From: Candidatus Gottesmanbacteria bacterium RIFCSPHIGHO2_01_FULL_46_14
GTDB lineage: Bacteria > Patescibacteriota > Microgenomatia > UBA10105 > UBA927
Length of the DNA stretch: 42,422 nucleotides
Assembly: GCA_001780895.1 (NCBI GenBank)
Contig: MFJJ01000019.1
Location: 1 to 42,422, forward strand
Direction of reading: 5' to 3'
A program made the translations under genes and the position numbers. This document shows, piece after piece, positions 13,318 to 20,895 of the stretch; the first letter of the stretch is position 1; each line of letters opens with the position of its first letter. The notes beneath the pieces were generated by a model that was not told where the DNA came from, did not search any database, and worked only from the letters and a program-made list of their open reading frames with translations.

Positions 13318-14326
13318 ACCCGTTGTCTCCTTCAAACACAAAGACGGGCTGCAGATACGTCTGCGGATCGTAGGAGTCGTAGTAGGCCAGGTACACATTG
13401 CGTACAACTGCGTTGTTTCCTGTTTTGGGGTAGCGGGCGATGTAGCCAATGTCGTTCTGGAGGTCTTGCCATGCCTGGCTGCTCGTTTTGAGTCCGTAGG
13501 TAGCTGACGTTTGGTCATCTGTCGGCCAATAGGTATAGGCAAGCTGGAGGATATGTTTTTTTGTATTGGATGCACCGGAAAAGACAAAATTAATGGGGCC
13601 TTCGTCCGGATTGGGAGTAACCACCGGCGTATTGCCGATACCCCGTCGGTAAAAATCTACCCGCACGGCGTCGGCTGTCGATAGACTCGTCGTTGGAACG
13701 AGTTTGTCGCCAACGAGACGAAGAAATACGATTTTACTCTTTCCCGCGCGGATATCGTTATTATACAGCGCATAGGACTGGAGCAGGCTTCTTGCTTCAG
13801 CCAGGAGTCCGTCGCTTCCGGAAAAGTTTTTTTCGTTAAATACCCCCGTATCTTCTTCAAATCGGTACCGGAGGATAAAATTTTTGGAAACGATGTCATA
13901 GCGCAGGGTCCGCAGAATAAAATCAACATCGCCAAACCGGTATATATTTTTTGTTTCCTGGATCGGATTGGGATTTAAGTCAAGTCGCGTGGCAAAATCC
14001 TGCGTCTCATTGAGTGCCAGGAGATTAGCCGGAGATTTCGGCATGAAATACGCCTTTGCAGATTCCGATGCAGCAGGAGTACGGCCTTCGATCGTCTCGA
14101 GGCGGAAATTGAGTCGCGCCGACGGAGAGGCTTGTTGGGGAAACTGTATTCGGGGTAATACGCCGAATGCGTTATTGGGAGGAGGGGGTTTTGGTGGAAA
14201 TATAGCAAGCCAGGCTGCCACAAGTATTGTCGCGCTCAATCGGAGAATAATGTAGCCGATAACGCTCAGGATGAGCCAATTGATTGTTCGTCGGGTATAG
14301 TATGCGGTTTCGGTCAATGTTGTCAT
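13271..14326 (-). CDS. Membrane-anchored extracytoplasmic protein of unknown function
   Basis: 351 residues: a short cytoplasmic start, one transmembrane helix (about 17-43), a Pro-rich linker (PPKPPPPN), then a large soluble domain outside the membrane with alternating beta-rich and helical segments (for example FGDVDFILRTLRYDIVSKNFILRYRFEEDTG and VVRNVYLAYYDSYDPQTYLQPVFVFEG). I do not recognise a named family; the architecture resembles single-pass proteins conserved in Microgenomates. The ATG at 14326 lies 9 bases after a TATACT box, inside a promoter pair interlocked with that of gltX. It overlaps the carboxypeptidase 3' end by 47 bases. Confidence 0.78.
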   Translation of the reverse strand: MTTLTETAYYTRRTINWLILSVIGYIILRLSATILVAAWLAIFPPKPPPPNNAFGVLPRIQFPQQASPSARLNFRLETIEGRTPAASESAKAYFMPKSPANLLALNETQDFATRLDLNPNPIQETKNIYRFGDVDFILRTLRYDIVSKNFILRYRFEEDTGVFNEKNFSGSDGLLAEARSLLQSYALYNNDIRAGKSKIVFLRLVGDKLVPTTSLSTADAVRVDFYRRGIGNTPVVTPNPDEGPINFVFSGASNTKKHILQLAYTYWPTDDQTSATYGLKTSSQAWQDLQNDIGYIARYPKTGNNAVVRNVYLAYYDSYDPQTYLQPVFVFEGDNGFMAYVEAVAPPWIEQ

Positions 14327-14332
14327 ACTCTT

Positions 14333-14364
14333 TTGAGTATACGGGTGTCGGATGGTAGAATCAA
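14333..14364. promoter_or_regulatory. Interlocked divergent promoters (13271-14326 gene and gltX)
   Basis: Plus: TTGAGT at 14333-14338, 17 bases, TAGAAT at 14356-14361, then the gltX ATG 9 bases on. Minus: TTGATT at 14364-14359, 17 bases, TATACT at 14341-14336, then the ATG 9 bases on. The -10 of each overlaps the -35 of the other on opposite strands, so RNA polymerase can occupy only one at a time. Both mRNAs would be nearly leaderless. Confidence 0.75.
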
Positions 14365-14370
14365 TCTATT

Positions 14371-15720
14371 ATGAATGCGGTCCGGACACGAATTGCTCCT
14401 TCTCCCACTGGCGTTGATCTCCATATCGGTAATGCCTATACGGCCCTCATCAATTATGTCTTTGCAAAAAAACATAATGGTCAGTTCATCGTTCGTATAG
14501 AAGACACCGATCGAACGAGGTTTGTGGAAGGATCAGAAAAACGAATTCTGGCCTCACTTGCCTGGCTGGGTATTCCATACGATGAAGGTCCGTTCCATCA
14601 ATCAGAGCGTCTGGATATATACAAAAAATGTGCAGAAGAGCTTGTCGAAAAAGGCCACGCCTACTACTGTTATTGTACGCAGGAGCGCCTTGCCCAGATG
14701 AGAAAGGATCAGGAGGCTCGCCATGAACCGCCTATGTACGACGGCACATGTAAAAATCTTAAAAGCAAAAAAGATGGGCCCCACGTGATTCGTCTCAATG
14801 TTCCCGAAACAGGTGTTACAAAGTTTACCGATGTTATCAGGGGTGAAATTAGTTTTGAAAACAAGCTGATCGATGACCAGGTGATACTCAAGTCCGATGG
14901 TTATCCCACCTATCATTTAGGCGTGGTTGTCGACGATCACCTTATGAACATTTCTCACGTGATTCGCGGAGAAGAGTGGATTTCTTCAACACCAAAACAC
15001 GTCTTGCTCTATCAATTCTTCGGATGGGAATTGCCCATATACGCCCATATGCCGCTCTTGCGAAATCCCGACAAAAGTAAATTGTCGAAGCGCAAAAATC
15101 CCGTCTGGTCGTCATTTTACAGGGAGCAGGGATTTTTGCCGGAAGCCATTGTGAATTATTTAGCAACGCTTGCTTGGGCTCACCCGGAAGGAAAAGAAGT
15201 GTTTACGATTGAGGAAATGATGAAGGTATTCGATCTAACACAGATTCAAACAACCGCGCCGGTATTCGATGTAGATAAACTTCGTTGGATGAATGGAGAG
15301 TATATCCGCAAAGATTCGGATCTCGGTAAGAAGATTTTTGAGTTCTATTCCCATATCTACCCGATCTCCCAAATCACCCCCATTCTTCCTCTTGTCCGTG
15401 AGCGCATGCATACGCTTGCAGAATTTGCCACGCTCGCCGGATTTTTCTTTGAGCGTCCTCATGAGTTTGAGCGTCCCAAATCAGCCGAATTAGTCCAATT
15501 TGTCAAATCCGCACTTACAAATTGTGACTGGAACCACGATGTCATGGAAAAGGCGATTCGCGACGCGGCGGAAAAAGAAGGCATCAAAGCGCGCGACGTA
15601 TTTATGGAACTTCGCGTCGCCGTGACCGGCAAAACCGTCGGCCCACCACTCCTGGAATCGCTTGAAATACTTGGGAGAGATGAAACACATAAGCGACTTT
15701 CTGGGGTAGCGTATGCGTGA
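14371..15720 (+). CDS. gltX: Glutamate--tRNA ligase
   Basis: 449-residue class I synthetase. The HIGH motif region is APSPTGVDLHIGNAYTALINY (residues 8-28), followed by FIVRIEDTDRTR. The KMSKS equivalent is KLSKRKNP (about 237-244). The C-terminal helical domain (about 330-449) is the anticodon-binding cage. Whether it is discriminating for tRNA-Glu or also charges tRNA-Gln, as in organisms using GatCAB, cannot be told here; no glnS is in the window, though a tRNA-Gln gene is. The first ATG fits the predicted start site within three bases. Its last 8 bases overlap the methyltransferase gene. Confidence 0.97.
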   Translation: MNAVRTRIAPSPTGVDLHIGNAYTALINYVFAKKHNGQFIVRIEDTDRTRFVEGSEKRILASLAWLGIPYDEGPFHQSERLDIYKKCAEELVEKGHAYYCYCTQERLAQMRKDQEARHEPPMYDGTCKNLKSKKDGPHVIRLNVPETGVTKFTDVIRGEISFENKLIDDQVILKSDGYPTYHLGVVVDDHLMNISHVIRGEEWISSTPKHVLLYQFFGWELPIYAHMPLLRNPDKSKLSKRKNPVWSSFYREQGFLPEAIVNYLATLAWAHPEGKEVFTIEEMMKVFDLTQIQTTAPVFDVDKLRWMNGEYIRKDSDLGKKIFEFYSHIYPISQITPILPLVRERMHTLAEFATLAGFFFERPHEFERPKSAELVQFVKSALTNCDWNHDVMEKAIRDAAEKEGIKARDVFMELRVAVTGKTVGPPLLESLEILGRDETHKRLSGVAYA

Positions 15721-16600
15721 TGATAGTGCCGCAATCGCCAAGTACTACGACAACAGTGTTTTCGCATATCGACTGTTTGCACACAATACCCAAACGCTAT
15801 CCATTCACTACGGCCTCCGGGAGCCCGGTGTAAAGGATCGACACGAAGCGATGCTCCGTGAGAATGACTTCGTTATTACTCTGGCCGCCATTAAAAGGGG
15901 CATGCGCGTGTTAGACGCGGGGTGCGGAGTCGGAGGTAGTGCATTGTATATTGCAGAAAATACTGGTGCACATGTTACTGGACTTACACTAAGCCCGAGG
16001 CAAGTCATGTTGGCAAAGCAGTACGCAGCAACTCGAGGACTTAGCGACCGTACCTCGTTTTTTGTTACGGATTATACGAAAACCAATTTTCCCAATAACT
16101 CTTTTGATGTCATTTATGGAATCGAAAGCATTTGTTATGCCGTTCCCAAATCCGCATTTTTGCAAGAAGCACTGCGACTACTCAAACCAGGTGGGCGATT
16201 GGTCGTTTCCGATGGATACGTGACCCATCGGCCACAAACACCACAGGAACAGAACATATTAAAACAATTTCTCTTTGGATATTCCCTGCAGGAGCTTATT
16301 ACATTCGAGGAAATGGGGAAGGCAATGAAAAAAGCCGGGTTTAAAAAAACATACTATGTATCAAAAACTGCAGAGGTAGAACCTGCGGTGAAGTACTTTG
16401 GGATACTTGCTTCGTTACTGTTGCCATTCCTATACGTAATCAAGCGGATTCATACTTCGCTTTTGGCGTTATACAAAAATGGCATCGCCGTAAAAGCTGC
16501 CTATGACGGAATGAAAATTGGATTTGCGGAATATGGAGTGTGGGTGGGAAGAAAAAATTCTGCTTATAAACACGATGCTAGCTATTTGCAAATCGTCTAA
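15713..16600 (+). CDS. SAM-dependent methyltransferase (class I, sterol/tocopherol-like)
   Basis: 295 residues. Motif I is VLDAGCGVGGSALYIAENTGAHVTGLTLS (about 63-91). The later motifs are FDVIYGIESICYA (about 128) and EALRLLKPGGRLVVSDGY (about 152-169). The N-terminal SIHYGLREPG and C-terminal FAEYGVWVGRK are typical of the gamma-tocopherol / sterol C-24 / cyclopropane-like methyltransferase group, which act on lipidic or quinone-like acceptors. The hydrophobic stretch at about 226-245 could contact a membrane substrate. The acceptor is unknown. It starts 8 bases inside gltX, so it is probably on the gltX mRNA. Confidence 0.85.
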   Translation: MRDDSAAIAKYYDNSVFAYRLFAHNTQTLSIHYGLREPGVKDRHEAMLRENDFVITLAAIKRGMRVLDAGCGVGGSALYIAENTGAHVTGLTLSPRQVMLAKQYAATRGLSDRTSFFVTDYTKTNFPNNSFDVIYGIESICYAVPKSAFLQEALRLLKPGGRLVVSDGYVTHRPQTPQEQNILKQFLFGYSLQELITFEEMGKAMKKAGFKKTYYVSKTAEVEPAVKYFGILASLLLPFLYVIKRIHTSLLALYKNGIAVKAAYDGMKIGFAEYGVWVGRKNSAYKHDASYLQIV

Positions 16601-16614
16601 AAATCGTCTATAAT
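16586..16614 (+). promoter_or_regulatory. Promoter of the Fic gene (TTGCAA-N17-TATAAT)
   Basis: TTGCAA at 16586-16591 and a perfect TATAAT at 16609-16614; the ATG is at 16630. The -35 lies in the last codons of the methyltransferase gene. Confidence 0.7.
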
Positions 16615-16621
16615 TCGTCTA
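16591..16621 (+). repeat. Three direct repeats AATCGTCTA over the Fic promoter
   Basis: AATCGTCTA at 16591-16599 and 16602-16610, and AATTCGTCTA at 16612-16621. The spacing is about 11 bases, one DNA helical turn, and they cover the spacer and -10 box. This arrangement suits a repressor operator, perhaps bound by the Fic protein's own winged-helix domain. Confidence 0.6.
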
Positions 16622-16629
16622 TATACCGT

Positions 16630-17664
16630 ATGTTTCAGCCTCACTATACCATTACAGATCAGCTTTTAGCAAATATTAAAAGAATAAGTAGCCTTGTCAA
16701 TGAGCTTAATAATAAACGCTTTCCCAATATCGTGCTTTTGGAGCTGGAAAGAAGCGCTCGTGAAGTATCATCGTATGCCTCAACAAGTATCGAAGGGAAC
16801 CCATTGCCTTTAACTGAAGTTAAAAAAATACTTAAGTCAATTCCTACTCATGCACGAGATAGTGAAAAAGAAGTAATTAATTACAACCAAGCGTTAAAAG
16901 ATTTAAATAAACAGCTTGAAGAGGGTGAAATAGCATTATCTCTTCGTTTTATTCTGAAAATTCAAAAACAAGTTATTGAGGGTTTACTACCAAAATTTGA
17001 GACAGGAAGACTCAGGCAAAACTCGGTTGTCGTGAATGATCCAAGAGCTGGACGGGTCGTTTATTTACCCCCAGATACAAAAGATGTAGGAATCCTCATG
17101 GAAGACGTAGTTGCATTTACGAACGATAATAAAGGGAACGTAGATCCACTTATCTTAGCTGGAATATTTCATAAGCAAACGGTACTTATTCATCCGTTTA
17201 TGGATGGTAACGGAAGAACAACACGGCTTGTCACAAAAGCATTACTTGCTGCGATGGGACTCAATACGTTTAATCTCTTCAGTTTTGAAAATTATTATAA
17301 TAAAAATGTTACAAAGTACTTTCAGACTGTGGGAGAATTTGGCAATTACTATGAATTAGTAGATAAAGTAAATTTTACCAATTGGCTTGAGTATTTTACT
17401 GAAGGAATTATTGATGAACTCTTAAGAGTTCAAAAAATACTTCCGGAAATTGCAGTAAGCCCTGAAAGTGAATTACAACCATATCACCTCAAAATGCTTG
17501 AGTTTATTCAAAAGAAAGGCTTCGTTCATGACAGTGATTATGCAAAGTTCACAGCTCGCGCAAAGGCGACAAGAGCACTTGACTTTCAAAAGCTCATTGA
17601 ACTTGGATTAATAGAAAGACGTGGTAAAGGAAGAGCGACGTATTATGTATCGAAAGGAAAATAA
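16630..17664 (+). CDS. Fic family protein (AMPylase-type) with C-terminal winged helix
   Basis: 344 residues. The Fic catalytic motif is intact: HPFMDGNGRTTR (about 197-208), with the invariant His and the Asp/Gly/Asn/Gly/Arg positions. The inhibitory helix motif (S/T)xxxE(G/N) appears near the N-terminus as STSIEGN (about 53-59), marking a class II, self-inhibited Fic; no separate antitoxin gene is needed. A flap region precedes the catalytic loop. The C-terminal 70 residues form a winged helix (YHLKMLEFIQKKGFVHDSDYAKFTA...LIELGLIERRG). Fic enzymes usually transfer AMP to a hydroxyl side chain on target proteins. More AT-rich than gltX. The first ATG is 15 bases after the TATAAT box. Confidence 0.92.
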   Translation: MFQPHYTITDQLLANIKRISSLVNELNNKRFPNIVLLELERSAREVSSYASTSIEGNPLPLTEVKKILKSIPTHARDSEKEVINYNQALKDLNKQLEEGEIALSLRFILKIQKQVIEGLLPKFETGRLRQNSVVVNDPRAGRVVYLPPDTKDVGILMEDVVAFTNDNKGNVDPLILAGIFHKQTVLIHPFMDGNGRTTRLVTKALLAAMGLNTFNLFSFENYYNKNVTKYFQTVGEFGNYYELVDKVNFTNWLEYFTEGIIDELLRVQKILPEIAVSPESELQPYHLKMLEFIQKKGFVHDSDYAKFTARAKATRALDFQKLIELGLIERRGKGRATYYVSKGK

Positions 17665-17697
17665 TGTTTAGGAACGGTCCTCAGCTTGGGATCTGGG

Positions 17698-17768
17698 CTG
17701 GGAGGCTTGGATTCGAACCAAGATAGCATCCTCCAGAGGGATGCGTACTACCGTTATACGACCTCCCA
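17698..17768 (-). tRNA. trnQ: tRNA-Gln (anticodon CUG)
   Basis: A full cloverleaf folds on the minus strand: acceptor TGGGAGG/CCTCCCA, D-stem GTAT/GTAC, anticodon stem CATCC/GGATG with loop CTCTGGA (anticodon CTG), T-arm CTTGG-TTCGAAT-CCAAG, and discriminator G73 as expected for Gln. CCA is not encoded. The first pair U1-A72 is also typical of bacterial tRNA-Gln. It lies tail to tail with the Fic gene and behind the mutY-like gene. Confidence 0.95.
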
Positions 17769-17882
17769 GCTCAATTCCCAATTAATGTATTTAAAAACTC
17801 TCTTCCCTGACCAGATTTCAAAAATACCTCTCGTTTTCTCTTCTCGTGAACCAAGACACTCCGCCTCAGGCAGACAAATACT

Positions 17883-18656
17883 TCACTCTGGCAGGCTGAT
17901 TATACCAGTTTTGGAGCGCGTGATTAAACCGTCAGCTATGAGATCCTTAAGAATTGCTCTGAGTTCTTTTTTGGATTTATCGAGGTTTCGGAGAAGTTGT
18001 TTTTCAGATTGTGACTTCTCCCTTAGTCTATTGATGATTTGGCCACGGAAATACCGGTTTGTTTGATGAAAGGGGATAGTCTGTTTTGTCGGTTTGCGAA
18101 TGCGAACGAGTTCAAGAGCACCGTAGTCCATCAGCGCTTGGTGCCATTCCCCGGCTTTGCCTTTGGGGAGGAGTTGGTCGGCAATTTCCTGGATTGTTTT
18201 TTCGCTCTGGGGCTTATCTTCAAAGAAGAAATGTGTAATAATCTGCCGGATATTTGTATCGACCATTGCCACATTTTGCCGATAAGCGAACACCAAAATT
18301 GCTCGAGCAGTATATTTGCCCAATCCGGGGAGTTTAACCAGTTCTGACTCGATTTTTGGGAGTTTGCCTGCTTTAGCCGTTTTCTGAAGGTAGAGTGCCC
18401 GGCGGTTATAGCCCATGCCTTTCCAAGCACGCAGAACATCTGCCGGACTGGCGTTGGCTAATGATTTGAGCGTAGGGAAGTGATGAAGAAACTCTTTATA
18501 CTTCGGAAGAACCCGTGATACCTGTGTTTGTTGCAGCATGACTTCCGAAACGACGATTTTGTATGGATCATGCGTATGTCTCCAGGGGAGATCCCTTTTA
18601 TTCTTTTTCCACCAGGTAAATATTTTGTTTTGAAAAGCTTTTGGAGACAGCGTCAT
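17883..18656 (-). CDS. mutY: MutY-like A/G-specific adenine glycosylase without Fe-S cluster or NUDIX domain
   Basis: 257 residues. The glycosylase core is clear: WWKKNKRDLPWR, then SEVMLQQTQVSRV with the catalytic Glu (about 39-45), the helix-hairpin-helix LPGLGKYTARAIL (about 108-120) and VAMVDTNIRQI with the catalytic Asp. After MDYGALELV, where MutY proteins have the four-Cys Fe-S loop, no Cys occurs. The C-terminus is a winged-helix-like segment (LLRNLDKSKKELRAILKDLIADGLI), not the NUDIX-like 8-oxoG reader. ATG at 18656 is used because the ATG at 18665 overlaps the -10 box; the chosen one falls at the predicted transcription start. Removal of A opposite 8-oxoG is the family role. Confidence 0.88.
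   Translation of the reverse strand: MTLSPKAFQNKIFTWWKKNKRDLPWRHTHDPYKIVVSEVMLQQTQVSRVLPKYKEFLHHFPTLKSLANASPADVLRAWKGMGYNRRALYLQKTAKAGKLPKIESELVKLPGLGKYTARAILVFAYRQNVAMVDTNIRQIITHFFFEDKPQSEKTIQEIADQLLPKGKAGEWHQALMDYGALELVRIRKPTKQTIPFHQTNRYFRGQIINRLREKSQSEKQLLRNLDKSKKELRAILKDLIADGLITRSKTGIISLPE
17899..17927 (-). promoter_or_regulatory. Possible tRNA-Gln promoter inside the 3' end of mutY
   Basis: Minus-strand TATAAT at 17904-17899, with TTAATC 17 bases upstream (17927-17922). It would start RNA in the last mutY codons, about 120 bases before the tRNA 5' end. Confidence 0.4.
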
Positions 18657-18663
18657 ACCGGGC

Positions 18664-18676
18664 ATTATAGTACAAT
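18664..18676. promoter_or_regulatory. Abutting divergent -10 boxes for mutY and era
   Basis: Minus TATAAT at 18669-18664, 7 bases before the mutY ATG (18656). Plus TACAAT at 18671-18676, 7 bases before the era ATG (18684). A single base separates the two hexamers. Neither -35 is convincing. Confidence 0.6.
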
Positions 18677-18683
18677 AGGAGCT

Positions 18684-19544
18684 ATGAAAAGCGGCATCGT
18701 TTGCTTGGTGGGAAGGCCAAACGTAGGCAAATCTACGCTCCTTAATAATATCCTTGGTCAGAAGGTTGCTATCACCTCACCTAAGCCTCAAACCACGCGT
18801 GTCAATCTTGAGGCTGTCTACGAGGATGATCGCGGACAGATCGTCTTTGTCGATACGCCGGGGATATTTGGCAAAGTCGTCGATTCACTCTCCAAGCGAA
18901 TCAATCCAAGAGCAGAGCAAGCGCTTTCCCGCCATGTGGACGTGGTGATCTATATGGTCGATCACACCCGGGAAAAGGATTTTGAGGAAAATAAAGCAAT
19001 CGGTATTGTCCGGAAAATCAAGGCTCCCAAGATATTGGTTATCAATAAATCTGACGTCCGGACTCCTACGTACATTGTCCAATACAAATTTCTGGAAGAA
19101 GAATTTGATCGCACGATAGAAATATCGGCCCTTCACCGGAAAAATTTAAATACGCTTCTTGAGGCAATTTTTGAACTCTTGCCGGAAGGTAAACCCATGG
19201 TGGATACCAAAGATATGGTCCAGCCGGGACTTAATATCGAAAGCAAAACGTTTTTGGCAGAGATTATTCGGGAAAAAGCATTTCTCTTTCTTCGTCGCGA
19301 GGTGCCCTACCGCGTGACGGCGATCGTTGATGAAGTCGTTGAGCGGGGGAGCGGCGCACTCTACATTAAAGCGAGAATCCTGACGACCGAGGATCGCTAC
19401 AAAGCAATGATTATCGGGGCAGGCGGGGTAATGATAAAAGAAATTAGCATGGCCAGCCGTAAAGAACTTGAGACAGCAACGAGCAAGAAGGTATTTCTAG
19501 ATCTCACCGTCGAAACCAACGAGCACTGGATGGATTTTGTATAG
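18684..19544 (+). CDS. era: GTPase Era
   Basis: 286 residues. The G domain has G1 GRPNVGKSTLLN (about 9-20), G3 DTPGIF (about 57), and G4 NKSD (about 120). The C-terminal KH domain carries GAGGVMIKEI, binding the 3' end of 16S rRNA during small-subunit maturation; AFLFLRREVPYRVTA is the family linker. The length equals typical Era (about 300). ATG at 18684, preceded by AGGAG and 7 bases after a TACAAT box, gives MKSGIVCLVGRPNVGKS, the expected start. A longer in-frame ORF from 18528 antisense to mutY is rejected. Confidence 0.96.
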   Translation: MKSGIVCLVGRPNVGKSTLLNNILGQKVAITSPKPQTTRVNLEAVYEDDRGQIVFVDTPGIFGKVVDSLSKRINPRAEQALSRHVDVVIYMVDHTREKDFEENKAIGIVRKIKAPKILVINKSDVRTPTYIVQYKFLEEEFDRTIEISALHRKNLNTLLEAIFELLPEGKPMVDTKDMVQPGLNIESKTFLAEIIREKAFLFLRREVPYRVTAIVDEVVERGSGALYIKARILTTEDRYKAMIIGAGGVMIKEISMASRKELETATSKKVFLDLTVETNEHWMDFV

Positions 19545-19552
19545 CTGTAAAG

Positions 19553-19581
19553 TTGACGTATGTATAACACTGTAATACAAT
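19553..19581 (+). promoter_or_regulatory. brnTA promoter (TTGACG-N17-TACAAT) with operator-like dyad
   Basis: TTGACG at 19553-19558 and TACAAT at 19576-19581. The spacer contains TGTATAACACTGTAATACA (19561-19579), a 9-1-9 dyad with one mismatch. A dyad between -35 and -10 is where a BrnA-type autorepressor would be expected. The -10 directly abuts the annotated ATG, which makes that start questionable. Confidence 0.65.
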
Positions 19582-19857
19582 ATGACTAGAATTATCGTTC
19601 GTGTGTTGGTGTTTGATAAGGTTAACCGCGAACATATTAAGAAACATAAGGTTACAGAAGAAGAGATTGAAGTAGTTGGAAAGAAGTTTCTTTATCATCG
19701 AAGGGCGCATTCGGGTAGGTATTTAGCAATTGGAAGAGTTGGTCAAAGAATCCTGACGATCATTATTAGAAGAACTTCTGTAGGAAAATATTATGTAGTT
19801 ACCGCACGGGATGCGAGTAAAAAAGAAAGGAAAGATCTCTATGAAAAAGAAAAGTAA
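19582..19857 (+). CDS. brnT: BrnT family toxin
   Basis: 91 residues. BrnT hallmarks: VFDKVNREHIKKHKVTEEEIEVV at the start, then RYLAIGRVGQRILTIIIRRT and the C-terminal YYVVTARDASKKERKDLYEKEK. BrnT is a RelE/ParE-fold endoribonuclease that inhibits translation. The ATG at 19582 abuts the -10 box, so transcription from this promoter would begin inside the gene. The GTG at 19603, giving a protein beginning VLVFDKVN, fits both the promoter and the usual family start and may be the true one. It overlaps brnA by 17 bases. Confidence 0.88.
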   Translation: MTRIIVRVLVFDKVNREHIKKHKVTEEEIEVVGKKFLYHRRAHSGRYLAIGRVGQRILTIIIRRTSVGKYYVVTARDASKKERKDLYEKEK

Positions 19858-20113
19858 AATTCCTAAATTCAGATCATATAAAGAAGAAGCTAATTTTTGG
19901 GACACACATAATGTCACGGATTTTGAAGGGGAAACCAAAGATGTTGATATCATTGTTGAACTCGATAAACCACGAGATGAAACAGTAGTGCTTCGTCTTC
20001 AAAAAAAAGTTAAGAATAAGCTTGAAAAAACCGCCCGATCCAAAGGATTAAATGTATCCACGTTGGCCCGTATGTGGCTTATGGAAAAGCTCCAATCAAG
20101 TAGATTCTCATAA
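19841..20113 (+). CDS. brnA: BrnA family antitoxin
   Basis: 90 residues. The N-terminal toxin-binding part is KIPKFRSYKEEANFWDTHNVTDF, matching BrnA/CopG antitoxins whose EEA.FWD..D motif covers the toxin. The C-terminal ribbon-helix-helix is VVLRLQKKVKNKLEKTARSKGLNVSTLARMWLMEKL. BrnA neutralises BrnT and represses the operon. ATG at 19841 with AAAGGAAAG about 8 bases upstream is favoured over the in-frame ATG at 19811, which lies deep in brnT. Confidence 0.87.
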   Translation: MKKKSKIPKFRSYKEEANFWDTHNVTDFEGETKDVDIIVELDKPRDETVVLRLQKKVKNKLEKTARSKGLNVSTLARMWLMEKLQSSRFS

Positions 20114-20124
20114 TTTTTCAAACC

Positions 20125-20889
20125 ATGAAGCTCATGACATATAACATTCTCGATGGAGGAGTGGATCGACTGGGGCTCATAATAGAGGCGATTACTTCAG
20201 TCGGTCCTGATTATCTTACGATTAATGAAGCCAATACGTTTGCCGCTGATGGCAATAAAGTCCTTAAAGAAGTTTCTTCCAAAATTGGTTTACCATACTG
20301 TGACATCGCTTTGTCCGGAGAATATGACTATCATGTGGCGGTATTTTCAAAATATCCGCTGGAAACGGTACAGAAAATCCAACCACTCAAACGAGCGTGT
20401 ATTATTGCGACCGTAAAGACAGATGTAGGTGAACTCTCGATTGCCAGTCTGCATATGAATCCTTATGCGGAAGATTTGCGCCGGGAAGAAATAGAACGGG
20501 TACTTTCCTATCAGAACAAATTTGAAAAACGAATTCTCATGGGAGATATGAATTCTCTTTCAGGGGAAGATGGATATAACCCAAAGATGGTACAAGAATT
20601 TAATGACATTCAGAAAAAGAAATATACAAAAAACGGAAAATTACGTTTTGACGTCATCAGCACAATGACCGGAGCTGGCTACAATGATTCTGCCGTCGTC
20701 CTCAAGAAAAACAATATTTCTACTGTTCCTACGCCGATGAATGAAGGTGCAGCCCATGGAGATGTGCGGCTTGATTATATTTTCGTTTCTCGGCCCTTGG
20801 TATCTCATCTTGCAAACTACGAGGTAATCAAGAATGAAGTGACAAAAAAAGCGTCCGATCATTATCCAGTTGTAGTGGAGATTACGTAA
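20125..20889 (+). CDS. Endonuclease/exonuclease/phosphatase (EEP) family protein
   Basis: 254 residues with all EEP metal and catalytic motifs: MTYNILDGG (Asn, residue 6), TINEANTF (Glu, about 34), ASLHMNP (His, about 112), GDMNSLSG (Asp/Asn, about 140), RLDYIFVS (about 222) and SDHYPVV (about 244). The family hydrolyses phosphodiesters in nucleic acids, phosphoinositides or sphingomyelin; the substrate is not predictable. No signal peptide, so it is probably cytoplasmic. It begins 11 bases after brnA, and the next gene follows 6 bases downstream, so a run of five close genes (20125-23177) may be one operon. Confidence 0.9.
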   Translation: MKLMTYNILDGGVDRLGLIIEAITSVGPDYLTINEANTFAADGNKVLKEVSSKIGLPYCDIALSGEYDYHVAVFSKYPLETVQKIQPLKRACIIATVKTDVGELSIASLHMNPYAEDLRREEIERVLSYQNKFEKRILMGDMNSLSGEDGYNPKMVQEFNDIQKKKYTKNGKLRFDVISTMTGAGYNDSAVVLKKNNISTVPTPMNEGAAHGDVRLDYIFVSRPLVSHLANYEVIKNEVTKKASDHYPVVVEIT

Positions 20890-20895
20890 TATCGT

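Noticed and set aside
12958..13587. 209-codon minus-strand ORF across two convergent genes
   Set aside because: It overlaps both the carboxypeptidase and the 13271-14326 gene in another frame; no recognisable domain.
17862..17879. CCGCCTCAGGCAGAC hairpin in the tRNA-Gln upstream region
   Set aside because: It contains a GCCTCAGGC palindrome, but a single copy here is too little to call a repeat family.
18528..18683. N-terminal extension of era
   Set aside because: It is antisense to mutY and upstream of the era -10 box; Era proteins begin close to the G1 motif.
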